Shown one piece after another: positions 23,294-34,432 of a stretch of DNA of 64,000 nt. The first letter of the stretch is position 1; the number at the start of each line of letters is the position of its first letter. Source of the stretch: Boesenbergia rotunda (Eukaryota > Streptophyta > Magnoliopsida > Zingiberales > Zingiberaceae); the NCBI GenBank assembly GCA_024364735.1, contig JAGFNQ010000846.1:37893-101892 (forward strand). The letters run 5' to 3'. Under the pieces are notes generated by a model. The model was not told the DNA's origin, made no database searches, and was given only the letters and a program-made list of their open reading frames with translations. Both the position numbers and the translations under genes were made by a program.

Positions 23294-25328
23294 GTAAGTA
23301 TCCCCTCTCCTGCAGCGTAATCGTTATTGAATGATTCTTTGGTGTCCTTGTTTTCGAAAATGGGAGTTCCTCCCTTGTAACCATTCGGCCACCACCAAGA
23401 CAAGGGTCTTGGTTGCTTCTTGATGCATGAGGATACTGCTAGGAACTTTGGGTACATATGTATGATGACTTCCCATCATGTTGTGATAACAAAAAGTAGG
23501 GTTAGCCACCCTACAACTTTCGGCCAAGAGGAGAAAGGTTAGGCTTTTTGGGTTGCTTGCTATCCTATGATGTGTCCATGATTAGTAGTGTAGATAAAGT
23601 GCTTGTGTAAATATTTGTGTGAAGATTGGATGTCAAAAACCTAGCCTACCCTACCCTTACATCATTCGGCCAACCTAGGAAGATTAGGGTTTAGGGATGC
23701 TTGATTTGCCTATGATGAATCTATGCCTAGTAGTGTAGACAAGGTGTTTGAATAAATGCTTGTGTGAAGGTTTAATTTCGAAACCCTAGTTTCCCTACCC
23801 TACACCATTCGGCCAAGGCATGAAACCTTAGGGTTTGTGAAGGTTAAATTATTTTATGTGATATGCTTATGTAAAATGATATGAGATGTATATGCATGTG
23901 ATATTCAAAGGAAATGTTTGATTGGATTCCTTAGCATGTAACATTTGGCTAAGGCATGAAACATGAGGTTGTGAAGGACAACTTACCCTATGAGATTATG
24001 ATTGTGTTTAGTAAGATCATATGCCTATATATGTGATGATTGTATGAGATGTACCCTAGGAGATATGCTTATGTTTGGGATGATGATATGTATATGCAAA
24101 TGATGTTTAAATGGAATATTGATTTGGAAACTAAATGTCCCTAGCATGTGATATTCGGCCAAGCATGAAATATTAGGTTTATGAAGGTTAAATTATCCCA
24201 TGTGATATGATTATGTTAGTGAGATGATATGTGAATGCATGTGATGAACAAATGAAATGCTTGATTGGAAGAACATGGACTTCCCTAGCCATGACACTCG
24301 GCCAACCCTAGATTAGGGTTAGGGTTGCTTGATTTTCTCCCATGGTGCATGCTATAGTATGATACATGATATATATATATATATATATGTGGGATGTTGG
24401 TAGGGGATGTTTTGATGTCAAAAACCTAATCTACCCCTACCCTTGAGTTTCGGCCAAAACCCTACTTTTAGGGTTAGGAACCATTTGATTTACCCATGAA
24501 GCATGCTACCACATCCTATGATATGAATATGATTTATGTGATCAACCTTGTCATATATAAGATATGTTTAAGGGGGTTGAATTATGATCTATGTATGAGC
24601 ATGCATTATAGCCCCTGGGGGGCACCTTTATGAAATGCATGTGATGTGTATAATAAGATGCTTGAAAGGATACTTCATTAAGTATGGGATCAAGAGCACC
24701 CCTTATGTTGTGTGGTGTGTCCCTAAGGGATCATGAGCACCCTTGAAGAGTGGTGTGTCCCTTGAGAATGAATGTGGAAGTACTCCTTAGCATATATGTA
24801 AAAGCATGTAAAGTATTTTACTTTATGAATGGGCTTGTACCGGACCAAAGTATGGGTCCAAGGGATGGGCACCTTAAGAACGCCCCGGTTCTGGACTACC
24901 GACTATGCTGTCCACGGTTCTAGCACTACCGTAGCTGTGCAACAGGGATGGGCACCTTAAGGATGCCCCGGTTTTGGGACTACCGTAGCTGTCCTTACCC
25001 TAGTAGGTCGGGGCTCGCTACCTCGTATCTACCTAGGGATGCGCGCTTATGATGTACATATGTGGTACAAGCCGGGGACCCCCAATGATGATATGATGAT
25101 GTTTAAGTATTTAAAAGTATGATTTTAAAAGTTAAGCATCCTTATGTATATGCATTCCATACTTTATGCTGCATGCTTAGAAACTTTAATGATTAGTATG
25201 CTATGATGAACTCATGCTTATGTCTTGTTATGTGTACATGTTGTATGCTTTCGTATGGATTTTGCGAGTAGGACAGGATCTTACTAAGCATTTGTGCTTA
25301 CTAGTTTATGTGTTGTCTTATGCTGCAG
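23294..25328 (+). other. Putative leader intron inside LTR C
   Basis: Donor GTAAGTAT at 23294, acceptor ...TTATGCTGCAG ending 25328, with CTTACTAAG as a possible branch site about 50 bases before. The enclosed 2,035 bp is dense in ATG codons. Equivalent sites occur in the other full LTRs: 3576/7223, 17603/20230, 39454/41926 and minus strand 57942/56363. This is inferred from sequence only. Confidence 0.4.
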
Positions 25329-25821
25329 ATAAGGGTAAGAGACACTTAAACTAAAGGAAGAGGCAGGAGGGCTGAAGATGTGTGGGGTGGTGGCTCGGGA
25401 AATAAAGATCTTCATATCTACAATATTATGCTTATGTTAACATTTCTTTAGTAATGAATGTTACACTTGGATTACTCATATACTTGATTATATTATGAGT
25501 TGAACCTATCATGTTATAGGTTAGTTTTGAACAAGCATGCTTAGTACTTTGTTATTAGTACTTTAAGGAAAAAAATTTATACGAATGATAGTACGTGACC
25601 CCGCCCCGAGAGTAGATATAAGGGCGGGCGTTACAAGTTGGTATCAGAGCAGATTTCCCCTCCACCACACACACATCAGCTTCATCCTGCCGCTTCCAAG
25701 TAAGAGATCCTCACCTCGCTTTATTTTATTTCATGTACAGTAATGATATATATAGAGATGATTAATACTTGCATTACAAGTAGAAGTAGTATTAATTCTT
25801 ATGTAGTCATTTATCACCTGT

Positions 25822-26031
25822 ATGATAAATATGGCTAGAGGACGTAGCAATCGGGGTAATGAGACAGTTGAGAGCATAGTGGAATTAGTAGACTGGCTCG
25901 AGCATGAGAAAATTAAATGTGTCTCGTTCTGCCTCACTGGCGACGCCAGGATATGGTGGGAACGGGTAAAAGCTAGAAGGTCAGTGGATCAGATGAAGTG
26001 GAAGGACTTCGAGTCCGAATTTCTGTTCTGA
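25822..26031 (+). pseudogene. gag fragment, array unit 2
   Basis: Same 69-codon Gag fragment as unit 1 with two residue differences (MEL to VEL, ERI to ERV). Ends at the same stop before the protease fragment. Confidence 0.8.
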
Positions 26032-26050
26032 CAACACTGCCTCGGGGGAG

Positions 26051-26296
26051 GTGATGCCCTCTACCCAAATGCTGCGTGCCGCACCAATCAGAATCGCAGA
26101 TAGAGAACTTTACTGCGACCTGATAGTGCTTGATATGCATGATTATGATGTGATATTGGGCATGGATTTCTTGAACAAATACGGCGCCTCTATCGAGTGC
26201 CGTAGACGGAAGGTTATCTTCCGACCTGAGGCGAGAATTCTATTTGAATTATCGGAGAGCCGAAGAAGAGGACAAGCAAATTCTTATCGGCTCTGA
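26051..26296 (+). pseudogene. Protease fragment, array unit 2
   Basis: Same C-terminal retropepsin half as unit 1 (DYDVILGMDFL present, catalytic D-S/T-G missing), with a few residue changes. Confidence 0.8.
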
Positions 26297-26307
26297 AAGC
26301 AAGGAAG

Positions 26308-26620
26308 ATGTTAGAAAATGGATGCTCTGGGTTTCTAACTCATGTGGTTGATACCAGTCCTACAGAGGACCCGAAGCCAGAAGATGTCAAAATTGTATGC
26401 AATTACCCAGAGGTATTTCCCGATGACTTACCAGGGTTAGCACCTGAAAGGGATATAGAATTTGCAATTGAGTTGGTTCCTGGTACTAACCCCATTTCTA
26501 AGGCACCGTACCGTATGGCGCCGACAGAATTAAAGGAATTACAGGGGCAGTTACAGAACTCCTTGACAAGGGACTCATCCCCCTAGTCATTCCCCCTGGG
26601 GAGCTCCCGTACTGTTCGTA
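26308..26620 (+). pseudogene. RT N-terminal fragment, array unit 2
   Basis: Same RT hinge fragment as unit 1 up to the deletion junction near 26618. It also has its own one-base deletion (CAGTTACAGAAC instead of CAGTTACAAGAAC) that shifts the frame before the SPWG stretch. Confidence 0.8.
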
Positions 26621-27939
26621 AGTATCCGAATTATTTTAAAGTTCGGGACGAACTTTTTATAAGGTGCGTAGGATTGTAACACCCCAATTTTACGATTTGA
26701 GTACCTGGGATTGTTTAAAGTTCGGGACGAACTTTTTATAAGATGTGTAGGATTGTAACACCCCAAAATTTCACCATGAATAATATTGTGAATTCATTAT
26801 GAAATATTATGAATATATGAATATTATAGTATTATGAAATATATGATTATGAAATATTATTAATATTATGAATATATGAAATATTATTAATATTATGAAA
26901 TGATATGAATTCATGAAATTTATTAATATTATGAAATATTATGAATATATGAAATATTATTAGTATTATGAAATATATGAATTATGAAATATTATTAATA
27001 TTATGAAATATTATGAATTCATGAAATTATTAGTATTATGTGAATAATATTGAATTCATGAAAATTATTAGTATTATGTAAATAATATTATGAATTCATG
27101 GAAAAATTATTATGAAATATCATGATGGATTTGGCTTAATAGGCTTGGATATGGATTAGTGCAAAAGGTAATAAAAATAAAGGTAGAAAGGAGGAAGCAA
27201 GGATCGAACCTTGAACCTCCTAGTTGCACTCACCATGTCTTAACCACTACACCAAGCATTATTTCTTGTTGAGAGAATAAGAAACATGCTTGTTAAGCGT
27301 GTAATAGGGAAGAGACATGTCTCTTCATGAGAATAGTATAAATAAGAGAGGGAAGGGGTGGGAGTAACTTCCTCTTCTTCTTCCTCACTTTCTCCCCACC
27401 GAAATTCCTTCTTCTCCTCTTCTCTTTTCCATTTTCGAAAAGTGCTTCCTAGGGTTCTAACCCTAGGGGATTGGAAGGAAGAAGGCTCTTGCCCTCTATT
27501 AGGGCCAAGGAGTCTAGAGAAGAAAAGTAAGAGGAACCTTCACCTCTCCTTCAACCAAGGGTACCCTAAAGATCTAGGGATGGAGAAATTCAAGCGAAAG
27601 GATGTAAGTATCCCCTCGCCTGCAATGTAATGGTTAATGTATGTTTCTTTGTGTTTTGCTTTTGGAAAAAGGGAGTCTTCCCTTTAGGTGAGTTTCGGCC
27701 ACCCCTTAAGGGGAGGCCTTGGTACTTTTTGATGCATGAGGAGACCCTTGGGACTTAGGGTACATATGTATGATGACTTCCCATCATGTTGTGATAACAA
27801 AAAGTAGGGTTAGCCACCCTACAACTTTCGGCCAAGAGGAGAAAGGTTAGGCTTTTTGGGTTGCTTGCTATCCTATGATGTGTCCATGATTAGTAGTGTA
27901 GATAAAGTGCTTGTGTAAATGTTTGTGTGAAGATTGGAT

Positions 27940-28270
27940 GTCAAAAACCTAGCCTACCCTACCCTACAAGTTTCGGCCAACCCTAGGTGAATTAGGGTTT
28001 AAGGTGGTATGGTTTTCCCTATGATATATCCATGCTTAATAGTATAGGCAAGGTGTTTGTGTAAATGCTTGTGTGGATGTTTGAAGTCAAAAACCTAGCC
28101 TACCCTACCCTACAAGTTTCGGCCAACCCTAGGTGAATTAGGGTATAAGGTGGTATGATTTTCCCTATGATATATACATGCTTAATAGTATAGGCAAGGT
28201 GTTTGTGTAAATGCTTGTGTGGATGTTTGAAGTCAAAAACCTAGCCTAGCCATCCTACAAGTTTCGGCCA
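27940..28270 (+). repeat. 146-bp tandem repeat in LTR D
   Basis: GTCAAAAACCTAGCC begins units at 27940, 28086 and 28232; each unit carries a GTTTCGGCCAACCCTAG word. LTR E retains one unit at the corresponding place. Confidence 0.85.
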
Positions 28271-28876
28271 ACCCTAGTTTAGGGTTAGGGTTGCTTGGCT
28301 TTATTCCCCTGATGCATGCTATATATGATATGTGATGATTGTATGGGATGTACCCTATGAGATATACTTAGGATTGTTATGATGGTATGTATGTGCAAGT
28401 GATGTTTAAATGGAACAATGATTGGAAACTAAATGTCCCTAGCATGTGTGATATTCGGCCAAGCATGAAATATTAGGTTTATAAACCTTAAATTATCTTA
28501 TGTGATATGATTATGTTAGTGAGGTTATATGTGAATGCATGTGATGAACAAATGGAATGCTTGATTGGAAAACTTGGACTTCCCTAGTGATGACTTTCGG
28601 CCAACCCTAGATTAGGGTTAGGGTTACTTGTTTTTCTCCCATGGTGCATGCTATAAGATGATACCGGATATATATATATGAGTGGGATATTGGTAGGGGA
28701 TGTTTGATGTCAAAAACCTAATTTACCCATACCCTTAACTTTCGGCCAAAACCCTAGTTTTAGGGTTAGGAACCATTTGATTTACCCATAAAGCATGCTA
28801 CCACTTCCTATGATATGAATATGATTTATGTGATCAACCTTGTCATATATATGATATGTTTAAGGGGTTGAATTAT

Positions 28877-29048
28877 GATCTATGTATGAGCATGCATTAT
28901 AGCCCATGGGGCACCCTTATGAAATGCATGCTTTATACTAGGCTAGTTATCATGATTATGGAGATCTATGTATGAGCATGCATTATAGCCCATGGGGCAC
29001 CCTTATGAAATGCATGCTTTATACTAGGCTAGTTATCATGATTATGGA
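28877..29048 (+). repeat. 86-bp direct duplication in LTR D
   Basis: The unit beginning GATCTATGTATGAGCATGC occurs at 28877 and again at 28963 with almost no differences, so the duplication is recent. Confidence 0.9.
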
Positions 29049-30046
29049 TGCTTACATATGCATAAGAATGAGCCCTGTAGGGCATGAACGAAGAAGGCTT
29101 AGGGCCTAAAGAATGCTTCCCTAGAAGGTTGGGACTAAGAGCATACTTTATGAAAATAAAGAACGTGATAATTATTTTATTTTGTAATGGCTTGTACTAT
29201 AGACTCTTAAAGCAAGTCAAATGATTATGATACTAGGCTGAAGGACTTTTGAGAAGGCCTAGTAAACCCTAGTGGTTCGGGATTAGCTACCTCGTTCCTA
29301 TTTAGGGGCGCGCGCAAAACATGAAGTACAAGCCGGGCCCTAATGATTATGCTATATTCAAGTATTATGTTTATATGTTTTCAAAGAAACCTTCCTATGA
29401 AGTTAATATGCTTAGATGTTTAACATGCTTAAACACTTACCATGCTTGAATGTGATTTACTCTCTTATCTTTCTATGATATGGATTTTGCGAGTAGGACA
29501 GGATCTTACTAAGCATTTGTGCTTACTAGTTTATATGTTGTCTTATGCTGCAGATAAGGGTAAGAGACACTTAAACTAAAGGAAGAGGCAGGAGGGCTGA
29601 AGATGTGTGGGGTGGTGGCTCGGGAAATAAAGATCTTCATATCTACAATATTATGCTTATGTTAACATTTCTTTAGTAATGAATGTTACACTTGGATTAC
29701 TCATATACTTGATTATATTATGAGTTGAACCTATCATGTTATAGGTTAGTTTTGAACAAGCATGCTTAGTACTTTGTTATTAGTACTTTAAGGAAAAAAA
29801 TTTATACGAATGATAGTACGTGACCCCGCCCCGAGAGTAGATATAAGGGCGGGCGTTACAAGTTGGTATCAGAGCAGATTTCCCCTCCACCACACACACA
29901 TCAGCTTCATCCTGTCGCTTCCAAGTAAGAGATCCTCACCTCGCTTTATTTTATTTCATGTACAGTAATGATATATATAGAGATGATTAATACTTGCATT
30001 ACAAGTAGAAGTAGTATTAATTCTTATGTAGTCATTTATCACCTGT

Positions 30047-30256
30047 ATGATAAATATGGCTAGAGGACGTAACAATCGGGGTAATGAGACAGTTGAGAGC
30101 ATAGTGGAATTAGTAGACTGGCTCGAGCATGAGAAAATTAAATGTGTCTCGTTCTGCCTCACTGGCGACGCCAGGATATGGTGGGAACGGGTAAAAGCTA
30201 GAAGGTCAGTGGATCAGATGAAGTGGAAGGACTTCAAGTCCGAATTTCTGTTCTGA
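30047..30256 (+). pseudogene. gag fragment, array unit 3
   Basis: Same 69-codon Gag fragment as units 1 and 2, with Ser to Asn near the start and FESEF changed to FKSEF near the end. Confidence 0.8.
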
Positions 30257-30275
30257 CAACACTGCCTCGAGGGTG

Positions 30276-30521
30276 GTGATGCCCTCTACCCAAATGCTGC
30301 GTGTCGCACCAATCAGAATCGCAGATAGGGAACTTTACTGCGACCTGATAGTGCTTGATATGCAAGATTATGATGTGATATTGGGCATGGATTTCTTGAA
30401 CAAATACGGCGCCTCTATCGAGTGCCGTAGATGGAAGGTTATCTTCCGACCTGAGGCGAGAATTCTATTTGAATTATCGGAGAGTCGAAGAAGAGGACAA
30501 GCAAATTCTTATCGGCTCTGA
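30276..30521 (+). pseudogene. Protease fragment, array unit 3
   Basis: Same retropepsin C-terminal half; DYDVILGMDFL is present and the catalytic motif is missing. Confidence 0.8.
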
Positions 30522-30532
30522 AAGCAAGGAAG

Positions 30533-30848
30533 ATGTTAGAAAATGGATGCTCTGGGTTTCTAGCTCATGTGGTTGATACCAGTCCTACAGAGGACCCGAA
30601 GATAGAAGATGTCAAAATTGTATGCAATTACCCAGAGGTATTTCCCGATGACTTACCAGGGTTAGCACCTGAAAGGGATATAGAATTTGCAATTGAGTTG
30701 GTTCCTGGTACTAACCCCACTTCTAAGGCACCGTACCGTATAGCGCCGACAGAATTAAAGGAATTACAGGGGTAGTTACAAGAACTCCTTGACAAGGGAC
30801 TCATCCGCCCTAGTTATTCCCCCTGGGGAGCTCCCGTACTGTTCGTAA
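30533..30848 (+). pseudogene. RT N-terminal fragment, array unit 3
   Basis: Same RT hinge fragment, with a unit-specific stop (CAG to TAG at about 30773) before the SPWGAPVLF stretch, then the same deletion junction. Confidence 0.8.
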
Positions 30849-30982
30849 GTATCCGGAATTATTTTAAAATTCGCGGCGAACTTTTTATAAGGTGCGTAGG
30901 ATTGTAACACCCCAATTTTACGATTTGAGTACCTGGGAATTGTTTAAAGTTCGGGACGAACTTTTTATAAGATGTGTAGGAT

Positions 30983-32392
30983 TGTAACACCCCAAAATTT
31001 CACCATGAATAATATTGTGAATTCATTATGAAATATTATGTGAATAATATTGTGAATTCATTATGAAATATTATGTGAATAATATTTTGGATTTATGGAA
31101 AATTATTATAAAAATATTATGTAAATAATGTTATGAATTCAGGAAAAATTATTAGGAAATATCATATTGAATTTGGCTTAGAGGGCTTTGATATGGATTA
31201 GTGAAAAAGGTAATAAAAAGTAAATTATTATGAATTAATCGAAAAGTATTATGAAACATTATGTAAATAATGTTACGAATTCATGGAAAATTATTACGAA
31301 ATATTATGTGAATAATATTGGGAATTCATGGAAAATTATTATGAAATATTATGTAAATAATATTATGAATTCATGGAAAAATTATTATGAAATATCATGA
31401 TGGATTTGGCTTAATAGGCTTGGATGTGGATTAGTGCAAAAGGTAATAAAACGAAAGTGTAGAAAGGAGGAAGCAAGGATCGAACCTTGAACCTCTTAGT
31501 TGCACTCACCATGTCTTAACCACTACACCAAGTATTATTTCTTGTTGAGAGAATAAGAAACATGCTTGTTAAGCGTGTAATAGTGAAGAGACATGTATCT
31601 TCATGAGAATAGTATAAATAAGAGAGGGAAGGGGTGGGAGTAACTTCCTCTTCTTCTTCCTCACTTTCTCCCACCCGAAATTCCTTCTTCTTCCTCTTCT
31701 CTTTTCCATTTTCGAAAAGTGCTTCCTAGGGTTCTAACCCTAGGGGATTGGAAGGAAGAAGACTCCCTAAAGCATCTTGCCCTCTATTAGGGCCAAGGAG
31801 TCTAGAGAAGAAAAAGTAAGAGGAACCTTCACCTCTCCTTCAACCAAGGGTACCCTAAAGATCTAGGGAAGGTGAAATTCAAGTGAAAGGATGTAAGTAT
31901 CCCCTCGCCTGCAGTGTAATAGTTAATGTATGTTTTCTTTGTGTTTTGCTTTTGGAAAAAGGGAGTCTTCCCTTTAGGTGAGTTTCGGCCACCCCCTTAA
32001 GGGGAGGCCTTGGCTACTTTTTGATGCATGAGGAGACCCTTGGGACTTAGGGTACATATGTATGATGACTTCCCATCATGTTGTGATAACAAAAAGTAGG
32101 GTTAGCCAACCTACAACTTTCGGCCAAGAGGAGAAAGGTTAGGCTTTTTGGGTTGCTTGCTATCCTATGATGTGTCCATGATTAGTAGTGTAGATAAAGT
32201 GCTTGTGTAAATGTTTGTGTGAAGATTGGATGTCAAAAACCTAGCCTAGCCATCCTACAAGTTTCGGCCAACCCTAGTTTAGGGTTAGGGTTGCTTGGCT
32301 TTATTCCCATGATGCATGCTATATATGATATGTGATGATTGTATGGGATGTACCCTATGAGATATACTTAGGATTGCTATGATGGTATGTAT
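30983..32392 (+). mobile_element. Tekay-like LTR E, 3'-truncated
   Basis: The first 1.4 kb of the LTR, matching LTR D at its start and end but carrying an extra repeat of the AT-rich start block (31200-31390). It has the antisense tRNA-like segment (31474-31533), TATA (31613) and GTAAGT site. It stops at 32392, where the sequence turns into inverted LTR material. Confidence 0.8.
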
Positions 32393-33429
32393 GAACAATT
32401 CCCAGATACTCAAATCGTAAAATTGGGGTGTTACATTCTAAGTCCTTTACATCATGGTAGGCACTCAAACATCATGTACTCATCCTTCATCTACTATAAG
32501 AAGGTATCAATAAGCATGTAGAATCATCATCTAAACTTAAACATAACAAAAGAGAAGAAAACCTTCCTTAACCGTAACATACAACATGGCATTTCTTCCA
32601 TTTTTTCCACACAACATCACAAGCAATCATACGGGATCATAAATGCACATTCAAGGCTATTATGTTGCATGTGAGGGAGTCTTACCACTTGCGCTAAAAA
32701 AAATTCAAAAGGTGTTCTAGACTTTGGATAAGAAAGGGGGCTCTTAGGCTTGGTACTCCTCTTGTTCTTCTCCTTTTCTTCTTCCGGTTTGTGGGGCTCG
32801 GTTTTGGGCTGCAAGGAGACCCTAGGTCTCGGTGAGGGAGAGCAAGAAGAGGGAAGGCTTGGTGAGAAGAGAGGGAAGGGCTTGTGGCCGAAAATGCCTT
32901 GGGCATTTCTCTCCCCATGCTCTTTTATAGGGAGTGAAAAGGTAACCACATCTTTCAATGGTGTCTCTTCATTTTCATGTGTCTCTTCACTTATCTTCTA
33001 TTCATCTACGATTTCCCATCTCCTCCTAATAGCACTCCCCTGCTGGGTGAATTGGTTACATATGCATTCTTAAAGCTTGGCTTTTTTTTGAGGTCCAAGG
33101 TTCAATACTTGGCATCTTCTCTTCTTTTTGCTTTCTCTTCCTTTTATTATTTTTTTTCCCAAGCCCGCATAACCAAAGCCCATATAGAGAATGCTACTTA
33201 TTTAATTCATACTCATGCATATGCATATCATTATTCATTCATACATGTGCAGGATACGTAAGCATAACATTAAATATAATACCTAAGCATAATTATCACA
33301 CATCCACTACGTGTCAAGATAATACCTAACATTTCATTATTCACAATTTTTCCCACTAAATTCATAATATTATTCTTGGCCACATGTTCCATTATTACGA
33401 CGCTAGAGCAAAAAATTTGGCGTGTTACA
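32393..33429 (-). mobile_element. Inverted Tekay-like LTR fragments
   Basis: 32434-32393 on the minus strand reads the duplicated LTR-start segment TGTAACACCCCAATTTTACG. 33429 leftwards starts TGTAACACGCC and carries, on minus, a T-arm-like segment, CCTATAAAAGAG (TATA box near 32925) and GTAAGACTCCCTCAC near 32685, which matches the donor region of LTR A. It is therefore the first part of a minus-strand family member joined head-to-head with the array. Frames of up to 113 codons here are leader readings. Confidence 0.7.
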
Positions 33430-34432
33430 CGGAGGCCGAGCAAAAGTCCAACCAGAGGTCCTGGTTGGCAAAGGTTAACTTCTCCAGAGTGGAGTAGGTG
33501 AGGACACGTTCCCCGAAAAGGGAACAGTATTCGACCTAGGATTTCATTTGAAATCCAAAGTCAGAACCAGATAGCTCTAGTTGTCAATCATTAAGGCATA
33601 GGATTATTTATTTGCCTTGTGTTTGTTTATCTTGTAGGAACCTAGAGTTGGAGGCAAGATAGGAAAGCAAGCGCTAGAGAACAAGGTTCTGGGAAAGGGC
33701 TTCCCGGGCACGCCTATCAACCCAGGCGCCTGAATGGAATTAGACGCTCCAGAGTGGTTTTTAGCAGGTGGTAGGTTGGACGCGCCATGTCAACTCCTAG
33801 GCGCCTCATTGCTCCAAGGCACCTCCATCAACCTAGGTGCTTAAGATGCTAGTTGTTATCCCTGCGTTGAGTTCGCTGGTTAGATCGAGTCTGACCACTT
33901 GTGAGGCGGCTCAATGGCCTCTTGGGCGCCCGAATGGAGTATATAAAAAGGGGTTCGAGCTGTGTTTTTAGAACATCAACTATGACATCCGATTACTCAT
34001 TCTTTACAAAGAAAAGTACCACGATAAAGCTCTGCAACCAAGGAGCTCTAGGAGGAAGTGTGCAACGCTTCGGAGTTCCAGATTGGTCAGGATCATCATC
34101 TTTTGTTTGATTTGCATTTATTTATAAGTTGTAATTCATTATTATTATTGTGCTTGTACTTAAACTATAAAACAGGTTTCTCCGCCTCCGGAAAACTTCC
34201 GGAAAGGAGACCACTAGTGGACGGACGCTTCCCGTAATTAGGCCTTGGACGTACTGACCCTGGGGGTTAGAAACCAAGTAAATCTCGCGTGTTATTGCTA
34301 TGTCTTTTCGTTCTTATTTATTATTCCGCTGCGTACTAACTCTCTTAATAAAAAGAACAAACGAACGACATGATTCTGAAAAAGTTTTATGAGTCGATAT
34401 TCACCCCCTCTATCGACGCCACTGATCCCACA
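33430..34432 (+). mobile_element. Copia-type LTR fragment (3' 1 kb)
   Basis: Begins inside the LTR (AGCAAAAGTCCAACCAGAGG, matching 37152 onward) and ends CCCCCTCTATCGACGCC...CCCACA without a primer site. The CGAACGAACGAC/TTCCGCTGCGT region and GGCGCC words match the family. It is truncated on the left by the inverted Tekay-like fragment. Confidence 0.75.

Larger units (their letters stand above)
22422..25635 (+). mobile_element. Tekay-like LTR C, shared by array units 1 and 2
   Basis: Starts TGTAACACCCCAAAATTTC and ends GGGCGTTACA; 3,214 bp. Contains an AT-rich repeat block, antisense tRNA-like segment, TATA box (23021), GTAAGT site (23294), TTTCGGCCAA words, the GGGCACCTTAAGAACGCCCC repeats (24838-25070) and a CAG acceptor-like site (25326-25328). 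It serves as 3' LTR of unit 1 and 5' LTR of unit 2. Its middle differs from LTR D, so one of them is a mosaic. Confidence 0.85.
25636..26753 (+). mobile_element. Array unit 2 internal region
   Basis: A 1.1-kb internal region nearly identical to unit 1, starting with the primer site and ending with the duplicated hairpin/LTR-start segment. All large deletions have the same breakpoints as in unit 1, so the units derive from one deleted parent. Confidence 0.85.
26754..29860 (+). mobile_element. Tekay-like LTR D, shared by array units 2 and 3
   Basis: Starts TGTAACACCCCAAAATTTC and ends GGGCGTTACA; 3,107 bp. The first 1.2 kb and last 0.4 kb closely match LTR C. The segment about 28880-29460 is different: it lacks the AAGAACGCCCC repeats and has CATGGGGCACCCTTATG and GGGGCGCGCGC words instead. 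Antisense tRNA-like segment at 27198-27257, TATA at 27337, GTAAGT donor-like site at 27604. Confidence 0.85.
29861..30982 (+). mobile_element. Array unit 3 internal region
   Basis: Third copy of the 1.1-kb gutted internal region, with the primer site at its start and the duplicated hairpin/LTR-start segment at its end. The first hairpin copy is damaged here (AAATTCGCGGCGAAC). Confidence 0.85.

Noticed and set aside
32617..33261. Frames of 74-113 codons around 32.6-33.3 kb
   Set aside because: They read through the leader of an inverted LTR fragment and lack domains.
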